Source of the DNA: Stramonita haemastoma
Taxonomy: Eukaryota; Mollusca; Gastropoda; Neogastropoda; Muricidae
DNA length: 23,667 nucleotides
Reading direction: 5' to 3'
Assembly (NCBI GenBank): GCA_030674155.1
Contig: CM060342.1
Location: 27,633,253-27,656,919, forward strand
Each line of letters opens with the position of its first letter. Position 1 is the stretch's first letter. The position numbers and the translations under genes were made by a program. Below the pieces are notes generated by a model that did no database searches, was not told where the DNA came from, and saw nothing but the letters and a program-made list of their open reading frames with translations. Of the stretch, positions 1 to 8,849 are shown piece by piece.

Positions 1-29
1 GGGGGTGGGGTGTTTATTTAGTTATGTAT

Positions 30-360
30 TTATTCTTTAATATCAAGGATAATGGGATAAGCACTCTTGTGCTTTTTTACGTCCAGTCCCTGTGTGTATG
101 CAGCTTTGTAAATGTCATCCGTTCCCACCGGCACACGATAGCCTACTCTTACGAAAAGCGGAACAGGATTTAACGTGTGTGCAAGATGTTTTGCGTGCGT
201 TCACACACGGGACCTCGGTTTTTAGTCTCATCCGAAGGACTTTGGGGGAGAGTGGAGTCAGCACTGATGTTAACTCCAGGAGAAAAATCTCCACGAACTG
301 GAATCGAACCGGATCGTCAAATTGCGAGCGCAATGTTCTGACCACTAGGCTATCCCGTCC
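30..360 (-). mobile_element. SINE-A copy 1, near full length, tRNA-derived
   Basis: Read on the minus strand this is a tRNA-headed SINE. An A-box-like TAGCCTAGTGGTC (complement of 340-352) is followed by a B box GGTTCGATTCC (complement of 300-310). Then come a body with TGGAGTTAACATC, a core with GGATGAGACT and ACCGAGGTCCCGTGTG, a block with CGCTTTTCGTAAGAGTAGGC, and an AT-rich 3' end (complement of TTAATATCAAGGATAATGG near 35-55). It is one of the most complete of about ten related copies in the window and serves as the reference for SINE-A. No intact ORF is expected. Such elements are Pol III transcribed and mobilised in trans by a LINE; this is family knowledge, not seen here. Confidence 0.85.
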
Positions 361-383
361 GAGAGATTTGATTTGATTTGACT

Positions 384-706
384 TATTCTTTTATATCGAG
401 TATAATGGAATAAGCACTCTTATGCTTTTTTACATCCAGTCCCCGTGTGTTTGCAGTTTTGTAAATGCCATCTGTTCCCACCGGCACACGATGGCCTATT
501 CTTACGAAAAGCGGAACAGGATTTAACATGTGCGCAAGATGTTTTGCGTGCGTTCGCACACGGGGCCTCGGTTTAAAGTTTCCTCTGAAGGACTTTTGGG
601 GAGAGTGGAGTCAGCACTGATGTTAACTCCAGGAGAAAAATCTCCTCGACCAGAATCGAACCCGGGTCGTCAAATTGCCAACGCAATGTTCTGACCACTA
701 GGCTAG
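384..706 (-). mobile_element. SINE-A copy 2, head truncated
   Basis: Same orientation and layout as the preceding copy and about 24 bases from it. The gap holds GATTTGATTTGATTTGACT, which reads as a short (AAATC)n-type tail of this copy. B box complement GAATCGAACCC lies at 653-663 and the A-box region at about 690-703. The element stops at GGCTA, where copy 1 continues TATCCCGT; a GA tract takes over. The two copies are clearly diverged, so this is not a recent duplication of one insertion. Confidence 0.85.
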
Positions 707-719
707 AGAGAGAGAAGAG

Positions 720-766
<47 letters not shown>

Positions 767-795
767 TGAGAGAGAGGAGAGAGAGAGAGGAGAGA
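706..795. repeat. GA-rich microsatellite
   Basis: Imperfect (GA)n with GAAGAGAGG and GATGAG interruptions. It begins exactly where SINE-A copy 2 loses its head sequence. Confidence 0.95.
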
Positions 796-900
796 ATACG
801 AATAGGAATACGAATACGAATACGAATATGAATAATTTATTCAGATTTTAGGCCATAGCCCCTTTCTGAAGGGGGGTTACACATAATCATGAACAACAAC
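793..900 (-). mobile_element. LINE 3' end with GAATAC hexamer tail
   Basis: On the minus strand the sequence reads a 3' UTR-like block (TTATGTGTAACC, CCTTCAGAAAGG, GGCTATGGCCT, TGAATAAAT) followed by about six (ATTCGT)-type units at 793-830. The same block occurs on the plus strand at 14381-14448 followed by AATAAACACACAC. Two copies sharing a block and ending in different simple repeats indicate the 3' terminus of a retroposon, probably a non-LTR element whose tail is a short tandem repeat. No coding part is attached here. Family unidentified. Confidence 0.55.
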
Positions 901-1020
901 AATCATAATATATTACCCAAACATCTACAGTTACTGAAAGTCTGCGACAAATAAATATGCATTTGTGATGTTACGATAAAGCAGTATTTACCCTTTTCAA
1001 TGCATGGTAAACATACATGG

Positions 1021-1139
<119 letters not shown>

Positions 1140-1309
1140 TCCATTCACGAAAAATTGAAGCAATCATTTATCATCAATGCAAACACTGTATATATAACAT
1201 TATTTTGGACACCTCCACAAACACATAATTTTGTAATTATTTAGAACATTATACATACCCTGCATGTTTGATGCAGGCTTGCAGGCAGAAACTTATCACT
1301 GGCATACAC

Positions 1310-2078
<769 letters not shown>

Positions 2079-2127
<49 letters not shown>

Positions 2128-2361
2128 CGCGCGCTCGTGTATGAGTGCATCCTTACATGCGTAAATAATTAGTTCAAGCTGTGTCTTGTTTAGTCAATGG
2201 TCTTAATAACATTGTGTTCCAACATTGATGTTTGTGCGTGCGTGCGTGCTTGCTTGCTTGCGTGCGTGCGTGCGTGCGTGCGTGCTTGCTTGCGTGTGGT
2301 GTGTGTGCGTGCGTACGTGCAAGTGTGCGGGTGGGCGCGCGCGCGCGCGTGTGGGTGTGTG
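2079..2361. repeat. TG and TGCG/TGCT microsatellites
   Basis: (GT)n at 2079-2124 running into ACGCGCGCGC, then about 100 bases of non-repetitive DNA, then GTGC/TTGC tetranucleotides from about 2232 to 2310 and a GCGCGCGCGTGTGGGTGTGTG end. Cys/Val/Arg open frames across it are artefacts. Confidence 0.95.
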
Positions 2362-2410
2362 TGATATTGTTATTTGAAGTTATCTTGGAATGTTTTTTAT
2401 TTTTATTTCA

Positions 2411-2733
2411 TATTTTATTATTTTACATCGAGGATAATGGAATAAACATTTAGATCTAGATATGTGCTTTTTTTCCACCCGTGTGTATGCAGTTTTGTAA
2501 ATATTGTCATCTGTTCCCCTGGCCTACTCTAACGAAAAGCGGAATGTTCTGCGTGTGTTCGCACACGGGACCTCGGTTTATAGTCTCATCCGAAAGACTT
2601 TTGGGGAGAGTGGAGTCAGCACTGATGTTAACTCCAGGGGAAAAATCCCCTCGAACGGAATCGAACTCGGGTCGTTTGCACACACACACGACTTATGTGC
2701 TCTTGCCAGCGCAATGTTTGAACCAATACGTAA
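2411..2733 (-). mobile_element. SINE-A copy 3 with CA insertion in the head
   Basis: AT-rich 3' end (TTTTACATCGAGGATAATGG, about 2421-2440), Y-shaped body, core and TGTTAACTCCAGGGG block as in copy 1. The B box is visible as GAATCGAACTCGGG (about 2658-2671). Between B box and A box, where others have TCGTCAAATTGCGAGC, this copy has CACACACACACGACTTATG, so the tRNA-like part has been rebuilt by a CA expansion. A-box region is weak (TTTGAACCAATACG). Confidence 0.8.
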
Positions 2734-2739
2734 TGTAGC

Positions 2740-2855
2740 GCACTGTCACTCCACTGTCACTATCTTGTGTCTTTTGAGATTATGATTCGTATTAATGTAT
2801 CTGTCAGTATTGTAATGGTCCTTCATGGGATGATTAAAGTACTTTTGACTTGACC
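2740..2855 (+). mobile_element. Possible retroposon 3' end
   Basis: AT-rich sequence ending GATTAAAGTACTTTTGACTT. This resembles the AATAAAGT..CTTGACTTG style of some LINE 3' ends. There is no coding remnant and no second copy in the window, so the call is a guess from memory. Confidence 0.25.
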
Positions 2856-2917
2856 AACAGAAAACGAGGGAGATTTTCGAAGGTTATCGATGCTAGTGGA
2901 TTGATGTCGAACCTGAT

Positions 2918-2982
2918 GTGTGCAAAACCACGATCGTGGTTCATAGCGGGTCACAGGAAGGCCACGATCGTGGTCCTTGCAC
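2918..2982. repeat. Inverted repeat containing two CCACGATCGTGG palindromes
   Basis: A perfect 16-bp palindrome AACCACGATCGTGGTT (2926-2941) is followed 20 bases later by a second CCACGATCGTGG palindrome (2962-2973). The outer sequences GTGCAA and TTGCAC are also complementary, so the whole block can fold as one imperfect inverted repeat around a spacer of about 20 bases. It sits between a possible retroposon end and SINE-A copy 4. Confidence 0.8.
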
Positions 2983-2995
2983 CGTATTTATTTAT

Positions 2996-3335
2996 TCATT
3001 CATTCTTTTATATCGAGGATAATGCACCAAGTACTTATGTGCTCTTTTACATCCAGTCCCCGTGTGTATGAGGTTTTGTAAATTTTGTCATCCGTTCCAC
3101 ACCGGCACTCAAAAGCCTACTCTTTCGAAAAGCGGAACAGGTTTTAACGTGTGCGCAAGATGTTTTGTATACGTTCTCACACGGGGCCCCGGTTTATAGT
3201 CTCATCTGAAGGACTTTTGGGGGGGAGTGGAGTTGGTAGTGATGTTAACTCCAGGGGAAAATATTCCCTTGAACGGGATTCGAACCCAGGTCGTCAGATT
3301 GCGAGCGCAATGTTCTAACCATTTGGCTATCCCGT
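2996..3335 (-). mobile_element. SINE-A copy 4, near full length
   Basis: Complete from AT-rich 3' end (CTTTTATATCGAGGATAATG at about 3004) to tRNA-like 5' end (complement of GGCTATCCCGT at 3325-3335). B box GGGTTCGAATCCC is the complement of 3275-3287 and is the best match to the Pol III consensus of all copies. The A-box region is the complement of AACCATTTGGCTA. A GAA-rich minisatellite follows 25 bases after the 5' end. Confidence 0.88.
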
Positions 3336-3360
3336 ATGCTGTACCTCGTAAATGAGCGTT

Positions 3361-3632
3361 GGAGGAAGAAGAAGAATTGCGAAGAAGAAGTAGAATTGCG
3401 AAGAAGGAGAATTGCGAAGAAGGAGAAGAATTGTGAAGAAGAAATAGAAGAATTGCGAATAAGAATTGCGAAGAAGAAAAACTGCAAAGAAGAATTGCGA
3501 AAAAGAAGAAGAAAAAGAAGAATGCAAGAAGAATTGCGAGAAGAGAAGAAGAAGAAAAAAAAAGAAGAAAAAGAAGAAAAGAAGAAAGAAAGAAAGAAAG
3601 AAGAAGAAGAAGAAGAAGAAGAAGAGAAGAAG
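3361..3632. repeat. GAA-rich minisatellite with GAATTGCGAAG units
   Basis: From 3361 to about 3540 the motif GAATTGCGAAG recurs about nine times with variable numbers of GAA/GAAA between copies. From 3540 to 3632 it becomes pure A/G (GAAGAA, AAAGAAAG). Lys/Glu and Phe/Ser open frames on the two strands are products of the repeat. A related sequence, GAATTGCGACGAAGAAG on the minus strand, occurs at about 22434-22450. Confidence 0.9.
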
Positions 3633-3680
3633 ATTTACATGAAGCCCAGTAAAGGGATATTATGAACATACTTGACATGA

Positions 3681-3714
3681 GTGTGTGTGTGTGTGTGGTT
3701 GTGTGGTGTGTGTG

Positions 3715-3754
<40 letters not shown>

Positions 3755-3770
3755 TGCGCGCGCGCGCGCA
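3681..3770. repeat. TG microsatellite ending in GCGCGC
   Basis: (GT)n with a few GGT interruptions to about 3754, then GTGCGCGCGCGCGC. It directly abuts the tail of the SINE-B copy that follows. Confidence 0.95.
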
Positions 3771-3888
3771 ACTGTATTTGTTTCCCTATCAGAGTGGCTT
3801 TTGTCTACAGAATTTTGCCAGGGACAACCCTCTTGTTGCTGTGGGTTCTTTTATGTGCACTCAATAATGATGTGTAACACACGGGACA
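3763..3888 (-). mobile_element. SINE-B copy 1, 3' part (split by SINE-C)
   Basis: Minus-strand reading gives the SINE-B tail region: GTGTGTTACACATC, a block GTTGTCCCTGGCAAAATTCT, then GCCACTCTGATAGGGAAAC and CAGTTG. The same order is found on the plus strand at 6950-7085. The remaining 5' part continues at 4174 after a foreign insert. The extreme 3' hairpin present in the other copy is missing here, replaced by GCGCGC and TG repeats. Confidence 0.8.
3876..3888. repeat. Target-site duplication, left copy
   Basis: AACACACGGGACA, matching AACACAGGGGACA at 4174-4186 in 12 of 13 positions. The duplicated sequence belongs to the SINE-B core, which proves that SINE-C inserted into SINE-B. Confidence 0.85.
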
Positions 3889-4173
3889 GCCGCTGTTGTA
3901 GTCTAGTGGTTAGGGCGTTGGACTCGTAATCTAAAGGTTGCAGGTTCGATCCCAGCTTTCAGCTATGGCGTTGTGCCCTTGGAAAAGGCACTTTACGGCT
4001 ATTTTCTCACCCCACCCAGGTGTAAAAGGGGGTACCAACCTTATGTTGGGGGTTAACCCTGCGATAGACTGGCGTCCTATCCAGGGGGGAGTCCAAGACT
4101 CTCAGTCGCTTAACGCCACAGAAACCGGGATAAGCACCGGCCTGATGAGCCTTAGGCTCGGGACAGACCTTTT
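3889..4173 (+). mobile_element. SINE-C, complete tRNA-headed SINE (285 bp)
   Basis: Begins with a tRNA-like head: A-box region TAGTCTAGTGGTTAGGGCG (3899-3917), an anticodon-like loop CTCGTAA closed by TTGGA/TCTAA, and B box GGTTCGATCCC (about 3943-3953). The loop would give anticodon CGT (Thr-like), an inference from folding by eye. The body contains TGTGCCCTTGGAAAAGGCAC, CACCCAGGTGTAAAAGGGG and GCGATAGACTGGCGTCCTAT. It ends CTCGGGACAGACCTTT without a long tail. Flanked by a 13-bp target-site duplication. Confidence 0.85.
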
Positions 4174-4226
4174 AACACAGGGGACATCGGTTTATCGTCT
4201 CATCCGAAAGACTGGCGCCCAGACCA
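4174..4226 (-). mobile_element. SINE-B copy 1, core part after SINE-C
   Basis: Starts with the right copy of the target-site duplication (4174-4186) and continues ATCGGTTTATCGTCTCATCC and GAAAGACTGGCGCCCAGACC, as in the SINE-B copy at 21912-22090. It is cut off at about 4226, where a SINE-A copy in the opposite orientation begins, so the SINE-B head is lost. Confidence 0.8.
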
Positions 4227-4426
4227 GACCGTGTGCGAACGCACGCAGAACATTTTGCGCACACGTATAATTCTGTTCCGCTTTTCGTAAGAGTAGGCCA
4301 TTGTGTGCCAGTGGGAACAGATAATATTTACACAACTGCATACACACGGGGACCGTATGAAAATAAGCACATGAGTGTTTATTCTATTATCCTCGATATA
4401 AAAAAATAAAATAAATAAAATAAAAT
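4227..4426 (+). mobile_element. SINE-A copy 5, 3' half
   Basis: Plus-orientation body from CGTGTGCGAACGCACGCAG through CGCTTTTCGTAAGAGTAGGC, GGGAACAGAT and ACACACGGGGACC to TTATCCTCGATATAAA and an A/T tail with AAATAAA units. The head and first half of the core are missing, as expected for a 5'-truncated insertion or a junction with the inverted SINE-B. Confidence 0.85.
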
Positions 4427-4478
4427 CTCTCCATACTGAAATATCCCCTCTCTCTCTGACGCGCACCGACGCGCTCTC

Positions 4479-4484
4479 GCGCGC

Positions 4485-4554
<70 letters not shown>

Positions 4555-4560
4555 TGTGTG

Positions 4561-4600
<40 letters not shown>

Positions 4601-4621
4601 ATGCGTGCGTGCGTGCGTGCA
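4479..4621. repeat. Compound CG / TG / TGCG microsatellite
   Basis: GCGCGCGCG, then (TG)n to about 4534, then (CGTG)n interrupted by TTGCG until 4621. Located between two plus-strand SINE-A copies. Confidence 0.95.
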
Positions 4622-4637
4622 TTAGCGCAGACTCCCC

Positions 4638-4887
4638 ACCCCAAAAGCCGTTGGATGAGACTTGAAACCGAGGGTCCCAGTGCGAACGTTGGCAAAACAT
4701 CTGCGCACACGTTAGAACCCTTCCGCTTGTCAGAAGAGTAGGCCATTGTGTGCTGGTGGGAAGAGATGACAAAATTTACGAAACTGCATACACACGGGGA
4801 TTCGATGTATTAAGAGCACGTGAGTGCATATTCCATTATCCTCGAAATAATAAAATAAACAAAATAAAAAACTAAATGAATAAATAC
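4638..4887 (+). mobile_element. SINE-A copy 6, body and tail
   Basis: Starts at AAAAGCCGTTGGATGAGACT, carries GAAACCGAGGGTCCC, CGCACACGTTAGAACCC, AAGAGTAGGCCATTGTGTGC, ACACACGGGGATTCGATG and TTCCATTATCCTCGAAATAA, then an A-rich tail with AAATAAACAAAATAAAA. The tRNA head is missing, and the sequence upstream is the TGCG repeat. Its start resembles the head-body junction of the A2 variants at 12285 and 21281. Confidence 0.85.
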
Positions 4888-5203
4888 CTCCTTCCTCCCT
4901 CTCTCCCCCCTCCTCTCCTCTTTCTTCCCCCTCTCTCCTTCCCCCCCCCTCTCTCTCTCCCCTCCTCTCTGTCTCTTACTCCCCTCCCCTCTGTCTCTTC
5001 CCCCTCTCTCCCCTCCCTCTTGTCTATCTCACCCCCATCTCTCTTCTCCATCTCTCTCTACCCTCCTTATTGCTCTCTCTCCTCCCCCCTCTCTCTCTCC
5101 CTTCCCCCTACCCCCATCCTCACAATATAACAGGGCAGTTATAGGCAACCACTATATTAGCCTACACCTCCACTGTCACATTCTCCCCCCCCCCCCCTCA
5201 ATT
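4888..5203. repeat. Polypyrimidine (C/T) tract and C run
   Basis: About 230 bases of nearly pure C and T on the plus strand (4888-5117), irregular CCCTCTCT units, then about 70 bases of ordinary sequence and a run of 14 or so C at 5186-5200. Pro/Ser/Leu frames here are compositional. Such a mirror-like tract could form triplex DNA; that is inference. Confidence 0.85.
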
Positions 5204-5225
5204 CCCCTCACTCTCCATGTGGGAG

Positions 5226-5334
5226 CACACACAGACACACACAGACACAGACACACACAGACACACAGACACACACAGACACAGACACACAGACACACAG
5301 ACACACACACACACACATGCGCGCGCGCGCACAT
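5226..5334. repeat. CACAGA/CA microsatellite
   Basis: Alternating ACACACAGAC and ACAGAC units to about 5302, then CACACACATGCGCGCGCGC. Confidence 0.95.
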
Positions 5335-5335
5335 A

Positions 5336-5860
5336 CACTGTACCCCTCCACTCTCTCACGCTTTACTCTCCCCTCCCCCCCCTTACACCATGGCAGCCCA
5401 GCCCAGCCCCTATCACGGTAGGCTAGGTAACCAAAGTACGCCCCTATCAAATCCCGCGCTTTTGTCTCTCTCTGGTGGGTTTTCCATTTCACACAGGCCT
5501 AGGCTGCCTTGTTAGCCTAGCCTATCTTAGTGTTGGGGCCCACAGGTGATGAGGCGATCTCGTACAGATTGTGCTGCGTGTGTGCTGCCATTTTCTGGGA
5601 AACTTGCGATTTTTGTAGCCTACCCTGCGAAGTAAATCAGTTTAGGATCAAGATTTTAAAGAAGGAGATGTTTTCAGAAGCAGACTTTGTTTTATGTAGG
5701 CTACTATCTGTCTGCTGGGGAGTAGTGTGACTAATTATGATCAGTCACTCTGTAGAGCTCTCCAGTCATTGATGGTGTCTACTGTGGCTTTTCACACATC
5801 CGATTTTTGACTTGTGGTTGACAGCATCAGTAGGCCTAGTTAAGTTTTCTTCACACACCA
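5336..5860. other. Unique-looking stretch, no gene seen
   Basis: About 520 bases without a recognised element. Several TAGGCCTA/TAGCCTA motifs are scattered here and elsewhere in the window. The longest frame (5530-5730, 66 residues) has no recognisable motif and no flanking splice logic that I can support. Confidence 0.4.
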
Positions 5861-5861
5861 C

Positions 5862-5868
5862 ACTCACA

Positions 5869-5931
<63 letters not shown>
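5862..5931. repeat. CA microsatellite
   Basis: (CA)n uninterrupted from about 5871 to 5931, preceded by CACACCACACTCACACT. Confidence 0.95.
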
Positions 5932-5934
<3 letters not shown>

Positions 5935-6067
5935 TCTAAAATCACTAATTAGTGAATACACATTAAAACGAAGTCACAGACATTGTTTTATCTCCAGCAC
6001 CATCCATCCTCCAGCTTAGATGTTATCATTGTCCCGTCTTCTCCATTCTGTGTGTAGCCACCAACAT

Positions 6068-6097
6068 TGTGCTGTGCTGTGCTGTGCTGTGCTGTGC
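6068..6097. repeat. Pentanucleotide repeat (GTGCT)n
   Basis: About six tandem copies of GTGCT. The only pentanucleotide tract of this kind in the window. Confidence 0.9.
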
Positions 6098-6269
6098 CGG
6101 CCCTCATCCATTCAACACTGGATTCAAGGTTCCGTCCACAGTGCCAGTCAGGTCAGTCTCTCTGTGCTACCACGTCATGTCAGTTAATGAGTTACGCATG
6201 GAGCATCTATATGCCTACTACATCTTTTTTTCTTTCTGATATTTTGTATTTTCTGTCCATACTAGTTTT

Positions 6270-6350
6270 TCACACACACGCACACGCGCACGCACGCACA
6301 CACACACACGCACACGCGCACGCACGCACGCACACACACCACACGCACAC

Positions 6351-6418
<68 letters not shown>

Positions 6419-6445
6419 CACATCACTTACTCACTCACTCACTCA

Positions 6446-6513
<68 letters not shown>

Positions 6514-6521
6514 CATACACA

Positions 6522-6595
<74 letters not shown>
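6270..6595. repeat. Compound microsatellite CA/CGCA/CACT/CT
   Basis: A 325-base chain: CACG/CACA mixture (6270-6360), (CA)n to 6416, (CTCA)n at 6424-6450, (CA)n again to 6525, then (CT)n at 6526-6595. Long Thr/His and Ser/Leu frames are artefacts. Confidence 0.95.
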
Positions 6596-6596
<1 letters not shown>

Positions 6597-6661
6597 CTTC
6601 CCCTGTGCTTTTTTTGTTGTTGTTATTTTTATTTACATTTAGTCTCCTGCGTATACTGGCT

Positions 6662-6797
6662 CACAATGGCCTTCTCTTTTGAAAAGCGGAACAAGATTTA
6701 ACGTGCGCGCAAGATGTTCTGCGTGCGTTCGCACTCGGGGCCTCAGGTTATAGTCTCATCGAAGGACTTTGGCGAGAGTCGAGTCAGCATTGATCCC
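6662..6797 (-). mobile_element. SINE-A copy 7, internal fragment
   Basis: Contains AATGGCCTTCTCTTTTGAAA, GATTTAACGTGCGCGCAAG, GTTCGCACTCGGGGCCTCAG and GAGTCGAGTCAGCATTGAT: the middle of SINE-A, lacking both AT-rich 3' end and tRNA head. Confidence 0.8.
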
Positions 6798-6938
6798 TGT
6801 GGATCGTGTTTTAGAGGTAGGCTAACGTGTCTGTCTAGAAAGCGAAAATCAGGGTCGGAGTGTGCGGTGGTTCGAATCCCGTTTGGGCCCAAAACTTTTT
6901 CCCCATCTATTAGACCATGAGTGGTGGTCTAGGTGCTA

Positions 6939-6969
<31 letters not shown>

Positions 6970-7136
6970 CGTGTGTTACACATCATTATACAGCGCACGT
7001 AAAAAGAACCCACGGTAACAATAGGGTTGTCCCGGGCAAAATTCTGTAGAAAAAAGCCACTCTGACAGGGAAAAAAATCAGTTGCAAAAAGGAAAAAAGA
7101 AAAAAAAAAGGTGTGACGCTGCACTTGTGGCGACGC

Positions 7137-7154
7137 GCTCTCCCCGGGGAGAGC
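7137..7154. repeat. Perfect 18-bp palindrome in SINE-B
   Basis: GCTCTCCCCGGGGAGAGC, perfectly self-complementary, followed by AGCCCG and then the terminal hairpin. Confidence 0.9.
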
Positions 7155-7160
7155 AGCCCG

Positions 7161-7191
7161 AATGTCACGCAGAGAAATCTGCTGTGACATT
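7161..7191 (+). other. SINE-B terminal hairpin with GAAA loop
   Basis: Outer stem AATGTCAC/GTGACATT (7161-7168 with 7184-7191), one bulged T at 7183, inner stem GCAGA/TCTGC (7169-7173 with 7178-7182) and loop GAAA (7174-7177). That is 13 base pairs by inspection. It lies directly upstream of the AT-rich tail, the position where SINE transcripts carry the LINE reverse transcriptase recognition structure. That function is an inference. Confidence 0.8.
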
Positions 7192-7258
7192 GTGGTATAA
7201 AATAATTAAATTAAGTTAAATTAAGTTAAATAAAATAAAATAAATAAATAATAAATAG

Positions 7259-7340
7259 CGGCGCGCGCGCGCGCACACACACACACACACATACACACAC
7301 ACATACACACACACATACACACACACACACACACATACAC

Positions 7341-7401
<61 letters not shown>

Positions 7402-7420
7402 ACACACACCACACACACAG
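7259..7420. repeat. GC then CA microsatellite
   Basis: GCGCGCGCGCGC followed by (CA)n with regular ATACACACAC units, a second GCGCGCGC at 7349, and (CA)n to 7420. The following 7421-7603 holds no recognised element. Confidence 0.95.
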
Positions 7421-7601
7421 TGTTTCTAAATATACAAAAAGTTGTCAACCAAAATATGCGTCGGAAGATTACCGAAACTTTCACAATGAACCAGCATAGT
7501 ATGATCTTATAGACAGACACAACCATTAATAGTTTGCAATTCCAAGACCAGAAATCACCTATAATACTTTTCTTCTTTTATTTTTTTTAACCTGTAACCT
7601 G

Positions 7602-7603
<2 letters not shown>

Positions 7604-7684
<81 letters not shown>

Positions 7685-7686
7685 TA
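7604..7686. repeat. TA microsatellite
   Basis: (AT)n for about 83 bases with three ATTATA-type phase slips. Self-complementary and prone to cruciform formation. Confidence 0.95.
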
Positions 7687-7738
7687 ATCGAACCTTTTGT
7701 ATTCAAGCAGTGACTTATCATCTTATGGAATAAATCCC

Positions 7739-7855
7739 CCACACCCACGCTCGCACGCACAGACATACGCGCACGCATGCAACGTACACACACACACACA
7801 GATACACACACAGATACCACGCGCGCACGAGCGTGCACTACACCCACACACACTG
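7739..7855. repeat. Degenerate CA/GCGC repeat
   Basis: CACACC, CGCACGCACAG, ACACACACACAGATAC and CGCGCGCACG units. The flanking unique DNA from 7856 leads into the LINE remnant. Confidence 0.85.
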
Positions 7856-7902
7856 TATAACTGTATTAGTGTATATAACTAGATCTATCACCAGTCGACG
7901 TT

Positions 7903-8430
7903 TTGTAGAAAATATCGTAGATTATCATTCATCTCTCTGTCTCCTTAACAATGGTCGAATAACCAGGATTCCCGATTATTTCAGATCAAAGATCTGTCAT
8001 TGATCTCTCCTTCATTTCTCCCATTCTAGCTCCTCATTGTACACGGGAAACGCTGAACGATACATTGGGAAGTGACCATGTGCTAATTGTTATAACTCTG
8101 TATGGTAATTCAGTGCAAACTGACAAAGTAAAGGATATCATTCCAAAATATAACGATAATAATGCTGACTGGATCAAGTTTTTACCCCTATCAAGAGGGG
8201 AAGACACCAACTCTTTAAGAGATGAGAATATTAACAAATTTTATTCTAAAACTTACCGACACCATGTTAAAGGCTGCAGATAATTCTATCTGCAAACTGC
8301 CCTCTGTAAAATCTGATAAGCATAAAGGTAACATATGGTGGAACGCTGCCTGCCAGAAAGCTGTGGATAAACAGAAACTAATGTTTAAAACCTACGGAAA
8401 AAAACAAAATCGTTAGAAAATCACCTTATG
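7903..8430 (+). pseudogene. LINE endonuclease C-terminus and connector
   Basis: Pieces in different frames read RITRIPDYF, then VIDLSFISP and GSDHVLIVI, the last being the SDHxPI motif that closes AP-type endonucleases of LINEs. About 80 codons later comes IWWNAACQKAVDKQK, a common LINE connector motif (WWN..C..A). A stop near 8281 and frameshifts separate these pieces. The upstream catalytic part of the endonuclease is absent. Confidence 0.75.
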
Positions 8431-8849
8431 TTGCAGAGAGCTAACAAAGAGGCTGATAGTCATCCAACAGGGAAAAGGGATTTCTGGTGAAATGTAGGTG
8501 GCAAAGATGTTAGTTCTCATAGAGATCTACAGAAGCTCTGGAAAAGGGTTAACGCATGAAACATGGTGTAAATATACCTCTATCAAATCAAGACAAATGG
8601 AAAAGATTTCCGTATAAATTCAGACAAAGGAGAAGCTTTTGTTGACATGTGGATCAACACAATGAGTGACGGGGGACTTCAAGTCGCTTTCAGACGAGAA
8701 GAAGTGAAAAAAAGATCTATATATATATAATACACAGATCCTGTCCCTGATAATACAGATCATATCAATGTAGGCCTACCATTCACACTTACCAGAACTA
8801 AAAATTGCCTGGTAGGGGGGCCTATACAGTCTCTAAGCAATAAGAGGAC

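Larger units (their letters stand above)
6851..7256 (+). mobile_element. SINE-B copy 2, most complete, with 3' hairpin
   Basis: Head remnant with B box GGTTCGAATCCC (about 6869-6880). Then TGGGCCCAAAACTTTTTCCC, TTTCAGATGAGACGATAAAC, CGAGGTCCCGTGTG, TTACACATCATTATA, GTTGTCCCGGGCAAAATTCT and GCCACTCTGACAGGG. A poly-A-like patch (7083-7110), an 18-bp palindrome (7137-7154), a 31-nt hairpin (7161-7191) and an AAATTAAGTT-type AT tail to 7256 follow. It shares the SINE-A central core but has a different head and different 3' half. Confidence 0.85.

Noticed and set aside
3202..3771. Long minus-strand Ser/Phe/Leu-rich frame
   Set aside because: It runs through the TG repeat, the GAA minisatellite and the SINE-A head, so it has no coding logic.
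3889..3960. Functional tRNA gene
   Set aside because: The head folds partly like a tRNA, but it has no proper acceptor stem closing and runs directly into a SINE body.
4200..4772. 190-residue minus-strand frame
   Set aside because: Composed of two SINE-A copies and the TGCG repeat between them.
6067..6642. 191-residue frame with Thr/His and Ser/Leu runs
   Set aside because: Read-through of the compound CA/CACT/CT microsatellite.
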